Shown here: positions 9,425 to 18,870 of the stretch, one piece after another
Layout of the letters: every line of letters begins with the position of its first letter
How positions within the stretch are numbered: position 1 is the stretch's first letter
NCBI RefSeq assembly: GCF_029689925.1
Contig: NZ_CP121445.1
Span: forward strand, 1,481,001-1,545,000
Direction of reading: 5' to 3'
Source of the DNA: Anaerocolumna sp. AGMB13025
GTDB taxonomy: Bacteria > Bacillota > Clostridia > Lachnospirales > Lachnospiraceae
Length of the DNA: 64,000 nucleotides
The notes under the pieces: generated by a model
The model's input: only the letters and a program-made list of their open reading frames with translations
The model's database searches: none
What the model was told of the DNA's origin: nothing
Made by a program: the position numbers and the translations under genes

Positions 9425-11269
9425 ATGAGGAAGATCAGAAGAAAAAGAAGCTTTAAATATCAATTAATTGTCTCATTTTGCATGATATCAATTATACCGA
9501 TTGTGGCAATTAATTTATTCTCTTACTACAATATAACAACCATCGTTCAGAATAATGTAGATGAACTGAATGTGACAAATCTGTCCCAGACAAAAAACTA
9601 CTATGATGTAGTCCTGTCTTCTTATGAAGACTTGTTATATCAGATGTATACCGATGATTATATCGTGGAGCTGGTGGATAAGATTGTAAAAAGGGAGGAT
9701 GTTGCGGTAAGCCGTAATCAGTTAAGAAGAACCCTTAGGGGGATAGCCAATGTAAAACCCTACATACAGTGTATCACGGTTATTACAGATCGGGGTGATA
9801 TCGTATTTTATGATAAACTGGCTACTTCCACCACGAATATAAAGTGGATGGAGAATTATGGAGTGACCTCGATGGAACTGTATGATACGGTCAGTGCTAT
9901 GAATCAGACGGATTTCCTGTCTACAAAATACGCGGCAGAATTTAACTCCCAGTCATATTATTTGTTTCATATGGCTCACCGTATTGTAGATTATAAGAAG
10001 ATAAATAAGAAAAATGGCATTATTATTTTAAGTATAGATGAACAATTATTAAACGAGATCTGCAGCCGGAACCAGGGGATAAATAATGGAGAAGACCTCA
10101 ATAATTTAACCCTGATCACGGACAATAACGGATATTTGGTATCCTTTAAAGATAGCAAAAGAGTGGGAAATAAAATTATTGATACCACGATAGAGGACCA
10201 ACAGAACCAGGAGTATAAGAACTTTGTAAGAACAAATGGATTTTTAACAGGAAGGTTTATGAAAGTTTACCGTATTTATGATGAATCCAGGAAATGGAGT
10301 ATTATCAATATTTCCGATCAAAGTAATATAATCGGTCAGATGACCAACCAGCAAAAGCTTATCATTATGGTAATTGTTCTTTCGGTATTCCTGCTGATTA
10401 TTATAATAATATTTGTAACAAATCATTTAACTAGTTCCATAGGGCAGATTGTAAAAGCAATGAAGGCAGTGGAGAATGGAAAGTTAACTACTCAGGTTAA
10501 AGCCGGAAACCATATGCCTGTGGAGGTAGAAATTATTGCCGACCAATTTAACCATATGATTACAGAATTAGGAGAATCCATAGAAAAAGAAAAGGCAGCC
10601 ATTAAGGGGCAGCGTCAGGCAGAAATTACTGCCTTAGAAGCCCAGATAAATCCTCATTTTATCTATAATACCCTGGATACCATTAACTGGCTGGCTATTG
10701 ATAAAGAGCAATATGAAATCAGTAATGCAATCAACTCTCTGGCAAAGATATTACGGTATGGAGTTGATAAGAGTAATGGTGTCGTTGAAATAAGAAAGGA
10801 AGTTGATTGGCTAAAACAGTATGTGTTTTTACAGCAGACCAGGTTTAAGGATTCTTTTCAGTTCTTATTACAGGTAGAGCCTAATGTGCAGGAATTTTTT
10901 ATACATAAGCTGTTATTACAGCCCTTTGTGGAAAATGCTATCTTGCATGGCTTTGATGGAAGGAAAGAAAATCATATACTGGAAATTATGATAAGTGAGG
11001 AGTCGGATACCATTCGTATTATGATAACGGATAATGGAAAGGGGATGTCGGAAAAAGTGGTTAAGCAGATTAATAAGGGTACCGATGGCAGTGAGGAGGT
11101 TAACAGTCATATTGGCATCAGCAATGCAATCGGCAGAATAAGAATGTATTATGGAGCGGCTGGATTAGTCAAATTCATAAGCAAATCAGGTGAGGGTACA
11201 AGTATTATTATAAACATTCCAAAAGTTATAGGAATCGGGGGGAATAACAATGAGAGTGGTAATAGTTGA
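9425..11269 (+). CDS. Sensor histidine kinase (YesM type)
   Basis: About 614 residues from the ATG at 9425 (MRKIRRKRSFKYQ), which follows AAAGGA at short spacing; a GTG at 9359 is possible but lacks a binding site. TM1 is near residues 14-32. An extracellular dCache-like sensor follows, then TM2 near 312-335 (a run of I/V/L) and a HAMP region. The phospho-acceptor is H411 in QINPHFIYNTLD. The HATPase domain shows LQPFVENAILHGFDG and TDNGKGM, ending GTSIIINIP. It overlaps the response regulator by 20 bp, so they form one system, and the sugar transporter directly downstream is its likely target. The ligand is probably a xylan-derived sugar or a sugar-loaded binding protein (inferred). Confidence 0.94.
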   Translation: MRKIRRKRSFKYQLIVSFCMISIIPIVAINLFSYYNITTIVQNNVDELNVTNLSQTKNYYDVVLSSYEDLLYQMYTDDYIVELVDKIVKREDVAVSRNQLRRTLRGIANVKPYIQCITVITDRGDIVFYDKLATSTTNIKWMENYGVTSMELYDTVSAMNQTDFLSTKYAAEFNSQSYYLFHMAHRIVDYKKINKKNGIIILSIDEQLLNEICSRNQGINNGEDLNNLTLITDNNGYLVSFKDSKRVGNKIIDTTIEDQQNQEYKNFVRTNGFLTGRFMKVYRIYDESRKWSIINISDQSNIIGQMTNQQKLIIMVIVLSVFLLIIIIIFVTNHLTSSIGQIVKAMKAVENGKLTTQVKAGNHMPVEVEIIADQFNHMITELGESIEKEKAAIKGQRQAEITALEAQINPHFIYNTLDTINWLAIDKEQYEISNAINSLAKILRYGVDKSNGVVEIRKEVDWLKQYVFLQQTRFKDSFQFLLQVEPNVQEFFIHKLLLQPFVENAILHGFDGRKENHILEIMISEESDTIRIMITDNGKGMSEKVVKQINKGTDGSEEVNSHIGISNAIGRIRMYYGAAGLVKFISKSGEGTSIIINIPKVIGIGGNNNESGNS

Positions 11270-12788
11270 AGATGAGATTAGGATCCGTGAGGGAATTATT
11301 AATTTAATTAAAAAAAATAACAGGGAACATATTATTGCAGGTGCGGCAGAAAACGGGTTAAGGGGTTTGGAACTGATTGAGCAGACAAGACCGGATTTAG
11401 TAATAACAGATATCAAAATGAATGAAATGGACGGACTTGAGATGCTTCATAAATTAAAAGAAAGAAACATTCCGGTAAAGGTAATTGTCCTTAGCGCATA
11501 CTCTGATTTTGATTATGCAAAGCAGGCTATTAAATTAGGGGTAAATGAGTATCTTTTAAAGCCAATATCAGTCAATGAACTGACTCAGGCCCTTAATACT
11601 ATAGAAATACAACTGACCCAGGAAGACAAAGATACAAGGAACCCGGAAGAAATCAGAACGCAGAACACAATTTTTTACAGTCTGTTATTAGGGGGAATCA
11701 CGGCAGATAGTAAGACGGTTAAGTATTTAAAAGATAGTTATAATCTGGATGAAAATAGCAGCTTTATACTAATCATGGCTTACCTTGGCAATCACTATGA
11801 AGAAAACCATAAAAAAATCATAAGAGAATTCCAAACAATACTAAAAGAAAAAGCACTAAAATATAGTCTTTTAAAAGTAGCTCCAAACAATGCAGTTGTG
11901 TGCATTATCTATTCCTGCACAGAGGAGCAGGAATTGGAGAGATGGTTTCAGAATAGAGTATTGCTTCATATAAAAAGGGATAAAACCCTGGAAGCCTGTT
12001 TTGGGTGGATTCGTTTTAAAGGTATAAATGAACTGCGAAGTAATTATCAGATACTGCAAAAAAATATGGATTGGAATATTGTGTTAGGCGATGATATTAT
12101 GGTAACTTATCCAAAAGTAAATAAGATTCAGACCCTTCCTTTATCCTATCCCATTGAGATTGAGAACCGGATGCGGACTGCACTTTGTACACTTGACAAT
12201 AAAAAATTAGAACTATCTAGAAAGGATTTCTGCAATCATTTCAGAAAAGGGAATATATATTCACCCAAAGAAATTAAGGAATGTTTTGTCCGTTTCTTAT
12301 GGTCCATGATTAATGTATCAAAAGAAATAGATTATGGAAAATACGAGAATTTTGAACAGCAGGAATATCTGAAAAGGCTTATGGCTGCAATTACCTTAAA
12401 TGAACTGGAAGAAACCCTGATACATTTTATAAGCCAATTCACTGAAAAAGAATCAGCAAAGGATGCAATTAGTTTTACCATCCAAAGAGCAAAAAGTCTG
12501 GTCCATGAATTCTATAACCAGGGGATTACCCTGGATGAAATCGCGGCTAAGTTAAATCTTACACCTGAATATCTTGGAACACAGTTTCATAAGGAAATGG
12601 GTATTAACTTTAGTTCCTACATAAAAAACTTCCGCATAAAAAAAGCCAAAGAATTGTTAATTGGTACTCATTTAAAATTATATGAGGTAGCTGATAAATC
12701 CGGTTATGGAGACCCTAAATATTTCAGTCAGGTCTTTAAGGAGGCAACCGGGTTTCTTCCCACGGAATATAGAAAAATGTACAAATAA
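11250..12788 (+). CDS. AraC-family response regulator (YesN type)
   Basis: 512 residues. The receiver domain has VEDE at 6-9, phospho-acceptor D54 in ITDIKMNEMDG, and KPIS near 107-110. It is followed by a long linker and a C-terminal AraC HTH pair (about 415-512: LTPEYLGTQFHKEMG ... GFLPTEYRKMYK). The start lies inside the kinase gene after GGGGGG. It should activate the binding-protein gene 236 bp downstream and possibly the xylanolytic genes beyond. Confidence 0.95.
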   Translation: MRVVIVEDEIRIREGIINLIKKNNREHIIAGAAENGLRGLELIEQTRPDLVITDIKMNEMDGLEMLHKLKERNIPVKVIVLSAYSDFDYAKQAIKLGVNEYLLKPISVNELTQALNTIEIQLTQEDKDTRNPEEIRTQNTIFYSLLLGGITADSKTVKYLKDSYNLDENSSFILIMAYLGNHYEENHKKIIREFQTILKEKALKYSLLKVAPNNAVVCIIYSCTEEQELERWFQNRVLLHIKRDKTLEACFGWIRFKGINELRSNYQILQKNMDWNIVLGDDIMVTYPKVNKIQTLPLSYPIEIENRMRTALCTLDNKKLELSRKDFCNHFRKGNIYSPKEIKECFVRFLWSMINVSKEIDYGKYENFEQQEYLKRLMAAITLNELEETLIHFISQFTEKESAKDAISFTIQRAKSLVHEFYNQGITLDEIAAKLNLTPEYLGTQFHKEMGINFSSYIKNFRIKKAKELLIGTHLKLYEVADKSGYGDPKYFSQVFKEATGFLPTEYRKMYK

Positions 12789-13024
12789 CCTGGACTTTTT
12801 ATGTCTGACTTAAGGCTTAGGAGGATAAGTCTTTCCTTTCACAACCTGAACCGGGATTTTACTGTCTGATTTTGATATTAGGAAATTCATCCTTTTACAG
12901 GTTTTTTCTGTTTCTGCTTAAATATCCATATTATATAATTACCTTACAAATTAAGAAGAGCGGCTGTTATAAGCTTATGAACCACTTATTGCAGCAGGCT
13001 TTAAAACATATTGAGGAGGAATTT

Positions 13025-14302
13025 ATGAAAAAGTTATTATCGGTTCTGCTTTTATTCGTATTGGCAGTGAGTTTACTTGCCGGCTGTAAGGGAACAAAGG
13101 ATACAAAGGATACGGCTAATATAGCCGCAGAGAACGGTACGGATAACAAAGACAGTGAAACAGCTGCTAAAAGTGCCGGAGAAAAAAAGAATATTGTCAT
13201 CTGGTACTATTGGGAGAATGAATCCCATCAGCAGTTATTGGATGGAATTCTAAAGAAATACAATGGCACACAGGAAACTGTTACAGTTGAGGCAAAATAT
13301 GTACCCTTTGCAGATTTTAAAAAGCAGTTGTCCATCGGTGCTACAGCCTCAGAACTTCCGGATATCGTAATTATTGATAACCCTGACCATGCGGCATATG
13401 CAGCTATGGGAATATTTGAAGATATAACAGGAAAAATAGATGTAAGCCAATACTATGACGGTCCGATTAGTTCCTGTACTGTAGATGGTAAATTGTATGG
13501 GGTTCCCTTTGGAAGTAATTGTCTTGCATTATTTTATAATGAAGATATGTTAAAGGCTGCCGGTTGTGAAGTTCCTGCCACCTGGGAGGAATTAGCCGAA
13601 GTGGCTAAAAAAACAACCACAGATAAGGTAAGCGGTTTTGCCTTTAGTGCCTTGCAGAATGAAGAGGGTACTTTTAATTTCCTTCCCTGGATGTGGTCAG
13701 CCGGAACAACCTCCTATGAAATTAATAACGAAGCAGGGATAAAAGCACTGACCTTTATCGGTGACCTGGTAAAAAACGGTTCCATGATTAAAGAGGCCAT
13801 AAACTGGACACAGGGGGATACCATGAATCAGTTCATCTCCGGGAATCTGGCCATGATGATTAATGGAACCTGGCAAGTACCAACTATGCGCAGCCAGGCC
13901 CCGGACCTGCACTGGAATGTAGCCATGATACCAAAAGATAAGGAAGATGTGTCCGGTCTTGGCGGTGAGAACTTTGCAATTATTAAAAATGAAAATGCAG
14001 AAGCATCCTTAGAGTTTATTAAATATGTAACCAGTAAAGATGAAGTAAAAAGCTACATAGATGGATTTGGATATATTGCTTCCAGAAAAGATGTGGCCCA
14101 GACCCAGTATGAAGGGGATGCCGTTATGCAGCATTTCATTAAAGAAATGCAGTATGCTAAGGCAAGAGGACCACATGCAAGCTGGCCTGAGATATCAGAT
14201 GCAATTTCCCTGGCTTTTAATGAGGTAATAACCGAAACCAGTACCCCAGCGGACGCTGCCGAGAAAGCGCAAACCACAATAGATGGGATTTTAAAACAAT
14301 AG
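13025..14302 (+). CDS. Sugar ABC transporter substrate-binding lipoprotein
   Basis: 425 residues from the ATG at 13025, which follows GAGGAGGA; the longer frame from 12872 would hide the lipoprotein signal. The lipobox LLAGC places the lipidated cysteine at residue 21, followed by a D/T/N/E-rich linker. The mature protein is a family 1 solute-binding protein (NIVIWYYWENE, SELPDIVIIDNPDHAAY, SGNLAMMINGTW). It delivers an oligosaccharide to the permeases at 14576 and 15475. Between an upstream two-component system and downstream xylanase genes, xylo- or arabinoxylo-oligosaccharide is the likely ligand (inferred). No ATPase gene accompanies it; a shared MsmX-like ATPase encoded elsewhere is expected. 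Confidence 0.94.
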   Translation: MKKLLSVLLLFVLAVSLLAGCKGTKDTKDTANIAAENGTDNKDSETAAKSAGEKKNIVIWYYWENESHQQLLDGILKKYNGTQETVTVEAKYVPFADFKKQLSIGATASELPDIVIIDNPDHAAYAAMGIFEDITGKIDVSQYYDGPISSCTVDGKLYGVPFGSNCLALFYNEDMLKAAGCEVPATWEELAEVAKKTTTDKVSGFAFSALQNEEGTFNFLPWMWSAGTTSYEINNEAGIKALTFIGDLVKNGSMIKEAINWTQGDTMNQFISGNLAMMINGTWQVPTMRSQAPDLHWNVAMIPKDKEDVSGLGGENFAIIKNENAEASLEFIKYVTSKDEVKSYIDGFGYIASRKDVAQTQYEGDAVMQHFIKEMQYAKARGPHASWPEISDAISLAFNEVITETSTPADAAEKAQTTIDGILKQ

Positions 14303-14304
14303 GA

Positions 14305-14428
14305 TTGATTCGAGTGTCAAAGGATCGAATTCGCATTTTGAATGAATACCAGCGTAATAGTTACTATCATAAATATTACACCGGTATTCATAAAATGCAG
14401 ACGGTGAGACTTTTGACACTCGAATCAA
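14305..14428 (+). repeat. 124-bp inverted repeat between binding-protein and permease genes
   Basis: The outer arms TTGATTCGAGTGTCAAA and TTTGACACTCGAATCAA are perfectly complementary, and pairing continues through GCATTTT / AAAATGC and GAATACC / GGTATTC to a centre near 14366. It starts 3 bp after the binding-protein stop. As RNA this would be a long stem protecting the 3' end of the binding-protein message or partly terminating transcription, making the binding protein more abundant than the permeases. It has no T-run directly at its end. Confidence 0.85.
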
Positions 14429-14440
14429 GATTTTAGTATA

Positions 14441-14471
14441 GATTCTTTCATTCTGCTTATTTGTGGCAGTA
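14441..14471 (+). repeat. Diverged single copy of the motif found in the 108-bp repeat at 33073
   Basis: GATTCTTTCA (14441-14450) followed 7 bases later by TATTTGTGGCAGTA (14458-14471) matches the same two words at 33112-33121 and 33130-33143, where the spacing is 8. The following bases also partly agree (ACACAAAGTA versus TCGCAAGTAA). The rest of this gap, to 14575, is a leader with a small CACGATTTTTCGTG hairpin. Confidence 0.55.
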
Positions 14472-14575
14472 ACACAAAGTACCATGGAGTTGAGATTGGT
14501 AAAAAGTGAAAGTACACGATTTTTCGTGGACGCCTGTCTGTTAGCGGAGCATAAGTTAATACCTGGGAGGTCTGC

Positions 14576-15475
14576 ATGAGACGAATAAAAAAGTTTTTTC
14601 GATATGATAATGCCGGAATCTTATATATATTGCCAGCCATGCTCTATATGTTATTCTTTGTTGGCTATCCAATCATAAGTAATATTATATTAAGTCTTCA
14701 GGATGTTACGGTCATGACGATAAATAAGGCTGTGAAGCCCTTTATCGGACTGGATAATTATAAATTATTGCTGCAGGATACTGTTTTAAGAACTTCTGTA
14801 TATAACACCTTTCTTTTTACAATTCTATCACTGATTTTTCAGTTCCTGTTCGGGTTTGCCCTGGCTTTATTTTTTGAGAAAAAGTTCAGTTTATCCAAAC
14901 CAGTCAGGGGATTATTAATGATTCCCTGGATGATACCAATAACTGTAACTGCACTTATGTTTAAATTTATGTTCAGTTCCAACGTAGGTATCATAAATCA
15001 GGTACTACAGCAATTACATATAATCAGCAGACCCATTGACTGGCTTATTTCACCTAAGACCGCCATGGCTTCCCTTATCTTTACGAATATATGGATTGGA
15101 ATACCCTTTAATATGATTTTACTGTCCTCCGGTCTAACGTTGATACCGGTAGAACTAAAAGAAAGCGCGTCTATTGACGGGGCGAATAAACGGCAGACTT
15201 TATTTCGTATAACACTGCCTCTATTAAAGCCTACCATTGAATCCGTACTGATCCTGGGCTTTATCTATACCTTTAAGGTATTTGATTTAGTTTATGTTAT
15301 GACCAATGGCGGACCGGTTAATTCCACACATTTACTTTCTACCTATTCCTACAAATTATCCTTTGGTTTGTTTAAATATAGTCAGGGGGCCTCAGTGGCC
15401 AATATATTGTTTGTAATGTTGTTTCTTGTTAGCTTGTTATATTTAAGAGTAACCAATCGGAAGGAGGAAATCTAA
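14576..15475 (+). CDS. Sugar ABC transporter permease (MalF/UgpA-like)
   Basis: 299 residues with six predicted membrane segments. The first is near 16-38 (GILYILPAMLYMLFFVGYPI), and the conserved EAA-type loop ELKESASIDGANKRQTLFRITLPLLKP is in the C-terminal half. GGGAGG lies 5 bases before the ATG. Its stop overlaps the next permease start by one base (TAATG), giving a tightly coupled pair. It forms the membrane channel for the upstream binding protein. Confidence 0.95.
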   Translation: MRRIKKFFRYDNAGILYILPAMLYMLFFVGYPIISNIILSLQDVTVMTINKAVKPFIGLDNYKLLLQDTVLRTSVYNTFLFTILSLIFQFLFGFALALFFEKKFSLSKPVRGLLMIPWMIPITVTALMFKFMFSSNVGIINQVLQQLHIISRPIDWLISPKTAMASLIFTNIWIGIPFNMILLSSGLTLIPVELKESASIDGANKRQTLFRITLPLLKPTIESVLILGFIYTFKVFDLVYVMTNGGPVNSTHLLSTYSYKLSFGLFKYSQGASVANILFVMLFLVSLLYLRVTNRKEEI

Positions 15476-16323
15476 TGGAGGATACGAATAAAATCTATGG
15501 CAGAAAAAATATATTCTTTTGTGTGATTTCTTTATTGCTGTTAGTGATATTACTATTTCCGGTTTACTGGATTATAGTAACCTCTTTAAAGACAGAGCAG
15601 GAAATCTTTCAGATTCCTCCGACACTTTTTCCAAAGAAATTAAATCTTTTATCTTATGCATCGCAGCTGAAAAGCGGAGATTTTAATATGTTCCGCTCCT
15701 TTGGAAACAGTATGTTTATATCTCTTAGCTGTATGATAATTGCGGTTATACTTTCCGTACCAGCCTCCTATGGTTTGGCCAGATACCGGTTTAAGGGTAT
15801 GGAGCTATGTGTTTTGGGTTTTTTAATTACCCAGATGCTTCCGGTTTCTGTAATTTTAACACCGATGTTTATCATGTTCCGAAACATGGATTTAATAAAT
15901 AAACCGTTATCTGCTATACTCGCTGACGCAACCATAGGAATTCCTTTTTCCGTACTGATATTAAAAAACTACTTTGCTTCCATACCAAAGGATATAGAGG
16001 AAGCTTCTTACATAGATGGTTGTAACAGGTTTACAGCATTTCTTCGTATTCTTGTACCTATAGCCTATCCAGGCATAATCGTATGTGCCATATTTTCATT
16101 TTTATATGCCTGGGGTGATTTAGCTTATGGTATGACATTTATACAAGACCAGATTAGAAGACCGATTACCTCTGGTATATTTAATTTTATGGGGCAGTAT
16201 GGAACAAAATGGAGCTACTTAACGGCCTTTGCAGTCGTTACTATTATTCCGGTAGTATTAATATTCCTATTTATGCAAAAGTATCTAATCAGCGGATTAA
16301 CAAGCGGAGCAGTAAAGGGTTAA
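15475..16323 (+). CDS. Sugar ABC transporter permease (MalG/UgpE-like)
   Basis: 282 residues, six membrane segments, with the EAA loop DIEEASYIDGCNRFTAFLRILVPIAYPG and the typical C-terminal SGLTSGAVKG. AAGGAGG lies 6 bases upstream within the preceding gene. It is the second half of the heterodimeric channel. No ATP-binding subunit gene follows; a hairpin and an AT-rich gap come next. Confidence 0.95.
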   Translation: MEDTNKIYGRKNIFFCVISLLLLVILLFPVYWIIVTSLKTEQEIFQIPPTLFPKKLNLLSYASQLKSGDFNMFRSFGNSMFISLSCMIIAVILSVPASYGLARYRFKGMELCVLGFLITQMLPVSVILTPMFIMFRNMDLINKPLSAILADATIGIPFSVLILKNYFASIPKDIEEASYIDGCNRFTAFLRILVPIAYPGIIVCAIFSFLYAWGDLAYGMTFIQDQIRRPITSGIFNFMGQYGTKWSYLTAFAVVTIIPVVLIFLFMQKYLISGLTSGAVKG

Positions 16324-16336
16324 AACTTGAATACAA

Positions 16337-16375
16337 CTATCCTTTGATTTTTATAAGTAAATAATCAAAGGATAG
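16337..16375 (+). terminator. Hairpin after the transporter operon, probable terminator
   Basis: A perfect 13-bp stem (CTATCCTTTGATT / AATCAAAGGATAG) with a 13-base AT-rich loop sits 13 bp after the permease stop. The following tract is only moderately T-rich, so termination may be partial. Confidence 0.65.
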
Positions 16376-16573
16376 GTCAATTTAACTGTTCTTCAGTCAT
16401 TGTGGAGACATTTTATTAAGCATATTTTTAAGATAAGTTTTGAATTTGTAACTATAAAGAGGTTTTTTAATGTTATTCTTATCTGGTTTAATAATAGATA
16501 AAGTACATTGGTAACTTGTAGAAATAGTAGAAATAAATGATATAATGTGTCAATAATTTACAATTATTTTGCA

Positions 16574-16602
16574 TTGTCCAAACTATTTATTAACTATATA
16601 AT
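16574..16602 (+). promoter_or_regulatory. Candidate sigma-A promoter for the GH10 xylanase
   Basis: TTGTCC and TATAAT are separated by 17 bp, in the 623-bp gap 16324-16946 ahead of the xylanase. This gives a leader of about 340 nt. The rest of the gap is very AT-rich with no gene, except for the foldable segment at 16827-16915. Confidence 0.55.
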
Positions 16603-16826
16603 GGAGGTAAACCAACTAAATGTGTATACAAAACTGATTGAATTAACTAAATAACTAATAATAATTGTATTTTATTTAATAAGACTAATAATAGCTTAAA
16701 AAAAGCTGCTAATAAATAATAAAACTGCAATAAGGTTAATTGATAATAAGAATAGCAATATTAAGCTAACATTACTTACTATTATGTAGAATCTAATTGA
16801 ATAGAACGTTATCCAGATAATATATA

Positions 16827-16915
16827 AGACCACCTGAATTGCTCGAAGGAATATGGAATGAAGTTAGGGAGCGATTCCAAGTATTATTTAGAAACATGGC
16901 AGATATGCGGGGTCT
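16827..16915 (+). other. Foldable 5' leader segment before the GH10 gene
   Basis: This is less AT-rich than its surroundings. AGACC (16827-16831) can pair with GGTCT (16911-16915), enclosing a stem ATTGCTC (16838-16844) with GAGCGAT (16869-16875). Together this suggests a closed multi-stem structure 32 bp before the xylanase ATG. I do not recognise a known riboswitch class. It may be a regulatory leader or chance pairing. Confidence 0.3.
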
Positions 16916-16946
16916 GCTTGTTTAATAAATTATTAAGGAGGTTATT

Positions 16947-18515
16947 ATGTTACAAAAATGGAATGACAAACAAAAAAAATTTCTAGGCTTTACCTTAGCA
17001 CTTCTTATGGTTCTTACAGCAGCAATTCCTTCCTCTATGGCTCATGCAGCAACCACAAAAACTTATAATTTTAACACAATGACTTATCAATCGGCTTGGG
17101 GAGCAACTTATTCGATCAGCAATGGATCGGCTACGATTAACTTTTCCGGGCAGTACAGAGAGATTAAATTTAATCTGCCGGAGACCCTGGACATGTCAAA
17201 ATGCACAAGCGTAACCTTTAACGCATCCAGTCCTAACGGACAGACAGCCTTTAAACTCTATGATACGGCTGGCAGCCAGGCTGCGGTTAATTACAATTTT
17301 AAGGCCGGTACTTCTGATGTTAGTTTTGCGCCAAACACCACTGCTATGGTTAACAGCATTGGTATTATGGCCCAGGATACAAACAGCTATTCAGCAGTGG
17401 TTAACAGAGTTACCTTTACCATGACTGACAGTACGCCTGTTACTGGCACCTTATTAAGCACTTATGGAGTAGAGTTATCCCATTCCGGTGTAGCAGTTAA
17501 TTCAAACCAGTTAAGAGATACCCAGACCCTTACTACAATGAAGACCCAATATAACAGCATCACCATGGAAAATGAGATGAAACCAGATTCCATACTGGGT
17601 TCTTCACCAAAGTTAATTTCTGTTAGCCAGGCTCAGAATAGTGGATACTATATTCCTTCCGGTTACACCGAAAGTACTGTGCCCTCACTTAATTTTGGTA
17701 CAGTGGATTCTGTTCTGCAGATTTGCTATAATAACGGATTAAAACTTCGTGCCCATACCTTAGTTTGGCATGGTCAGACTCCGGACTGGTTTTTTAGAAC
17801 CGGTTACAGTTCAAGCGGTTCCTATGTTAGTCAGGCAGTGATGAATGCCAGAATGGAACTCTATATAAAGAGCTTTATGAATCATGTATATACTGGGAAT
17901 TATGGCAGTGTAGTCTATGCCTGGGATGTCGTGAATGAATATCTTCATGCAGGTCCTTCCGGCTGGTCTTCTATCTATGGTTCAAACCTGGGAACAACTC
18001 CTTCCTATGTAAAAAATGCTTTCCAATATGCACATGATACGCTTAGCTACTTTGGTTTAACGGATTCCGTAGCCCTATTTTACAATGATTATAATGAATA
18101 TGAAGTAACAGATAACATGATAGCATTGGTTAATTTCATTAATTCCGGAACGAAGCTTTGCACCGGTATCGGTATGCAGTCCCACCTGTCTACTTCCTAT
18201 CCTTCTGTGACCTCTTATAAAGCGGCCTTACAGAAATTTGTTAATACCGGTTTAGAGGTTCAGATTACAGAACTTGATGTTGGTAATTCTTCGGATTCCG
18301 CACAGGCAAGTTATGTTTATGATTTGTTTTCCGCTATCTTTTCTGTGAAAAAGGCCGGAGGCAATATTACCGGTATCACCTGGTGGGGCTTATATGACAG
18401 TGTTTCCTGGAGATCTTCTAATAAGCCTTTATTATTCAGCAGCCTGAATACTCCGAAAGCCTCTTACAACAGTGTTCTTAAGGCATATACAGATGCTGGG
18501 TATACGGTTCATTAA
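16947..18515 (+). CDS. Secreted endo-1,4-beta-xylanase, GH10
   Basis: 522 residues. A signal peptide lies at 1-35 (cleavage near MAHAA). Residues 37-160 form an N-terminal beta-sandwich of CBM22-like character (YREIKFNLPETLDMSKC). The GH10 barrel spans about 168-520, with substrate-site motifs ITMENEMKPDS and RAHTLVWHGQTP, acid/base E331 in AWDVVNE, and nucleophile E442 in QITELDVG. It hydrolyses internal beta-1,4 bonds of xylan outside the cell, supplying oligomers to the transporter upstream. AAGGAGG lies 7 bases before the ATG. Family and activity are secure. Confidence 0.95.
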   Translation: MLQKWNDKQKKFLGFTLALLMVLTAAIPSSMAHAATTKTYNFNTMTYQSAWGATYSISNGSATINFSGQYREIKFNLPETLDMSKCTSVTFNASSPNGQTAFKLYDTAGSQAAVNYNFKAGTSDVSFAPNTTAMVNSIGIMAQDTNSYSAVVNRVTFTMTDSTPVTGTLLSTYGVELSHSGVAVNSNQLRDTQTLTTMKTQYNSITMENEMKPDSILGSSPKLISVSQAQNSGYYIPSGYTESTVPSLNFGTVDSVLQICYNNGLKLRAHTLVWHGQTPDWFFRTGYSSSGSYVSQAVMNARMELYIKSFMNHVYTGNYGSVVYAWDVVNEYLHAGPSGWSSIYGSNLGTTPSYVKNAFQYAHDTLSYFGLTDSVALFYNDYNEYEVTDNMIALVNFINSGTKLCTGIGMQSHLSTSYPSVTSYKAALQKFVNTGLEVQITELDVGNSSDSAQASYVYDLFSAIFSVKKAGGNITGITWWGLYDSVSWRSSNKPLLFSSLNTPKASYNSVLKAYTDAGYTVH

Positions 18516-18782
18516 AGGATAAAAATACTGAAAAAGCCAAAGCAAAGGTCAAAATAGTTTAAAGAATCCTGCTGCAATCGGCCTTAAGAGATGGACAGGC
18601 TGCCCGCAGCGGCAGAAATTTATGGCAGTTATTCACAGCCTGGGGTTATACAGAATGTATTACGCTGTAATTGATATGATATCCTATTACATAAAATGGT
18701 TTGCTTTTGCTGCGTCCCTGTAGGAGAGGAAGGTTATTACTGCTTAATCTGCGTAGACGAGACTAATCAGTAAACTAACACT
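18516..18782. other. Gap after the xylanase gene
   Basis: No gene is seen. A GC-richer patch at 18570-18610 (GGCCTTAAGAGATGGACAGG) has weak hairpin potential but no T-run. It is followed by the promoter and hairpin of the next gene. Confidence 0.4.
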
Positions 18783-18810
18783 TTGTTTCAGGATATAAAA
18801 ATTATATAAT
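18783..18810 (+). promoter_or_regulatory. Candidate promoter of the GH43-CBM6 gene
   Basis: TTGTTT (18783-18788) and TATAAT (18805-18810) are separated by 16 bp. The expected start of transcription, about 7 bp further on, coincides with the first base of the hairpin at 18817. Confidence 0.6.
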
Positions 18811-18816
18811 GATGGG

Positions 18817-18855
18817 ATTCGGACCAATTGGGGGTTTATAATAATTGGTCCGAAT
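18817..18855 (+). promoter_or_regulatory. Perfect 13-bp inverted repeat at the predicted transcript start
   Basis: ATTCGGACCAATT (18817-18829) pairs perfectly with AATTGGTCCGAAT (18843-18855) around a 13-base loop. It lies between the -10 box and the AAAAGGAG binding site of the GH43-CBM6 gene. It could be an operator or a 5'-terminal mRNA-stabilising stem-loop. Confidence 0.7.
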
Positions 18856-18870
18856 AGAAAAGGAGTATAT

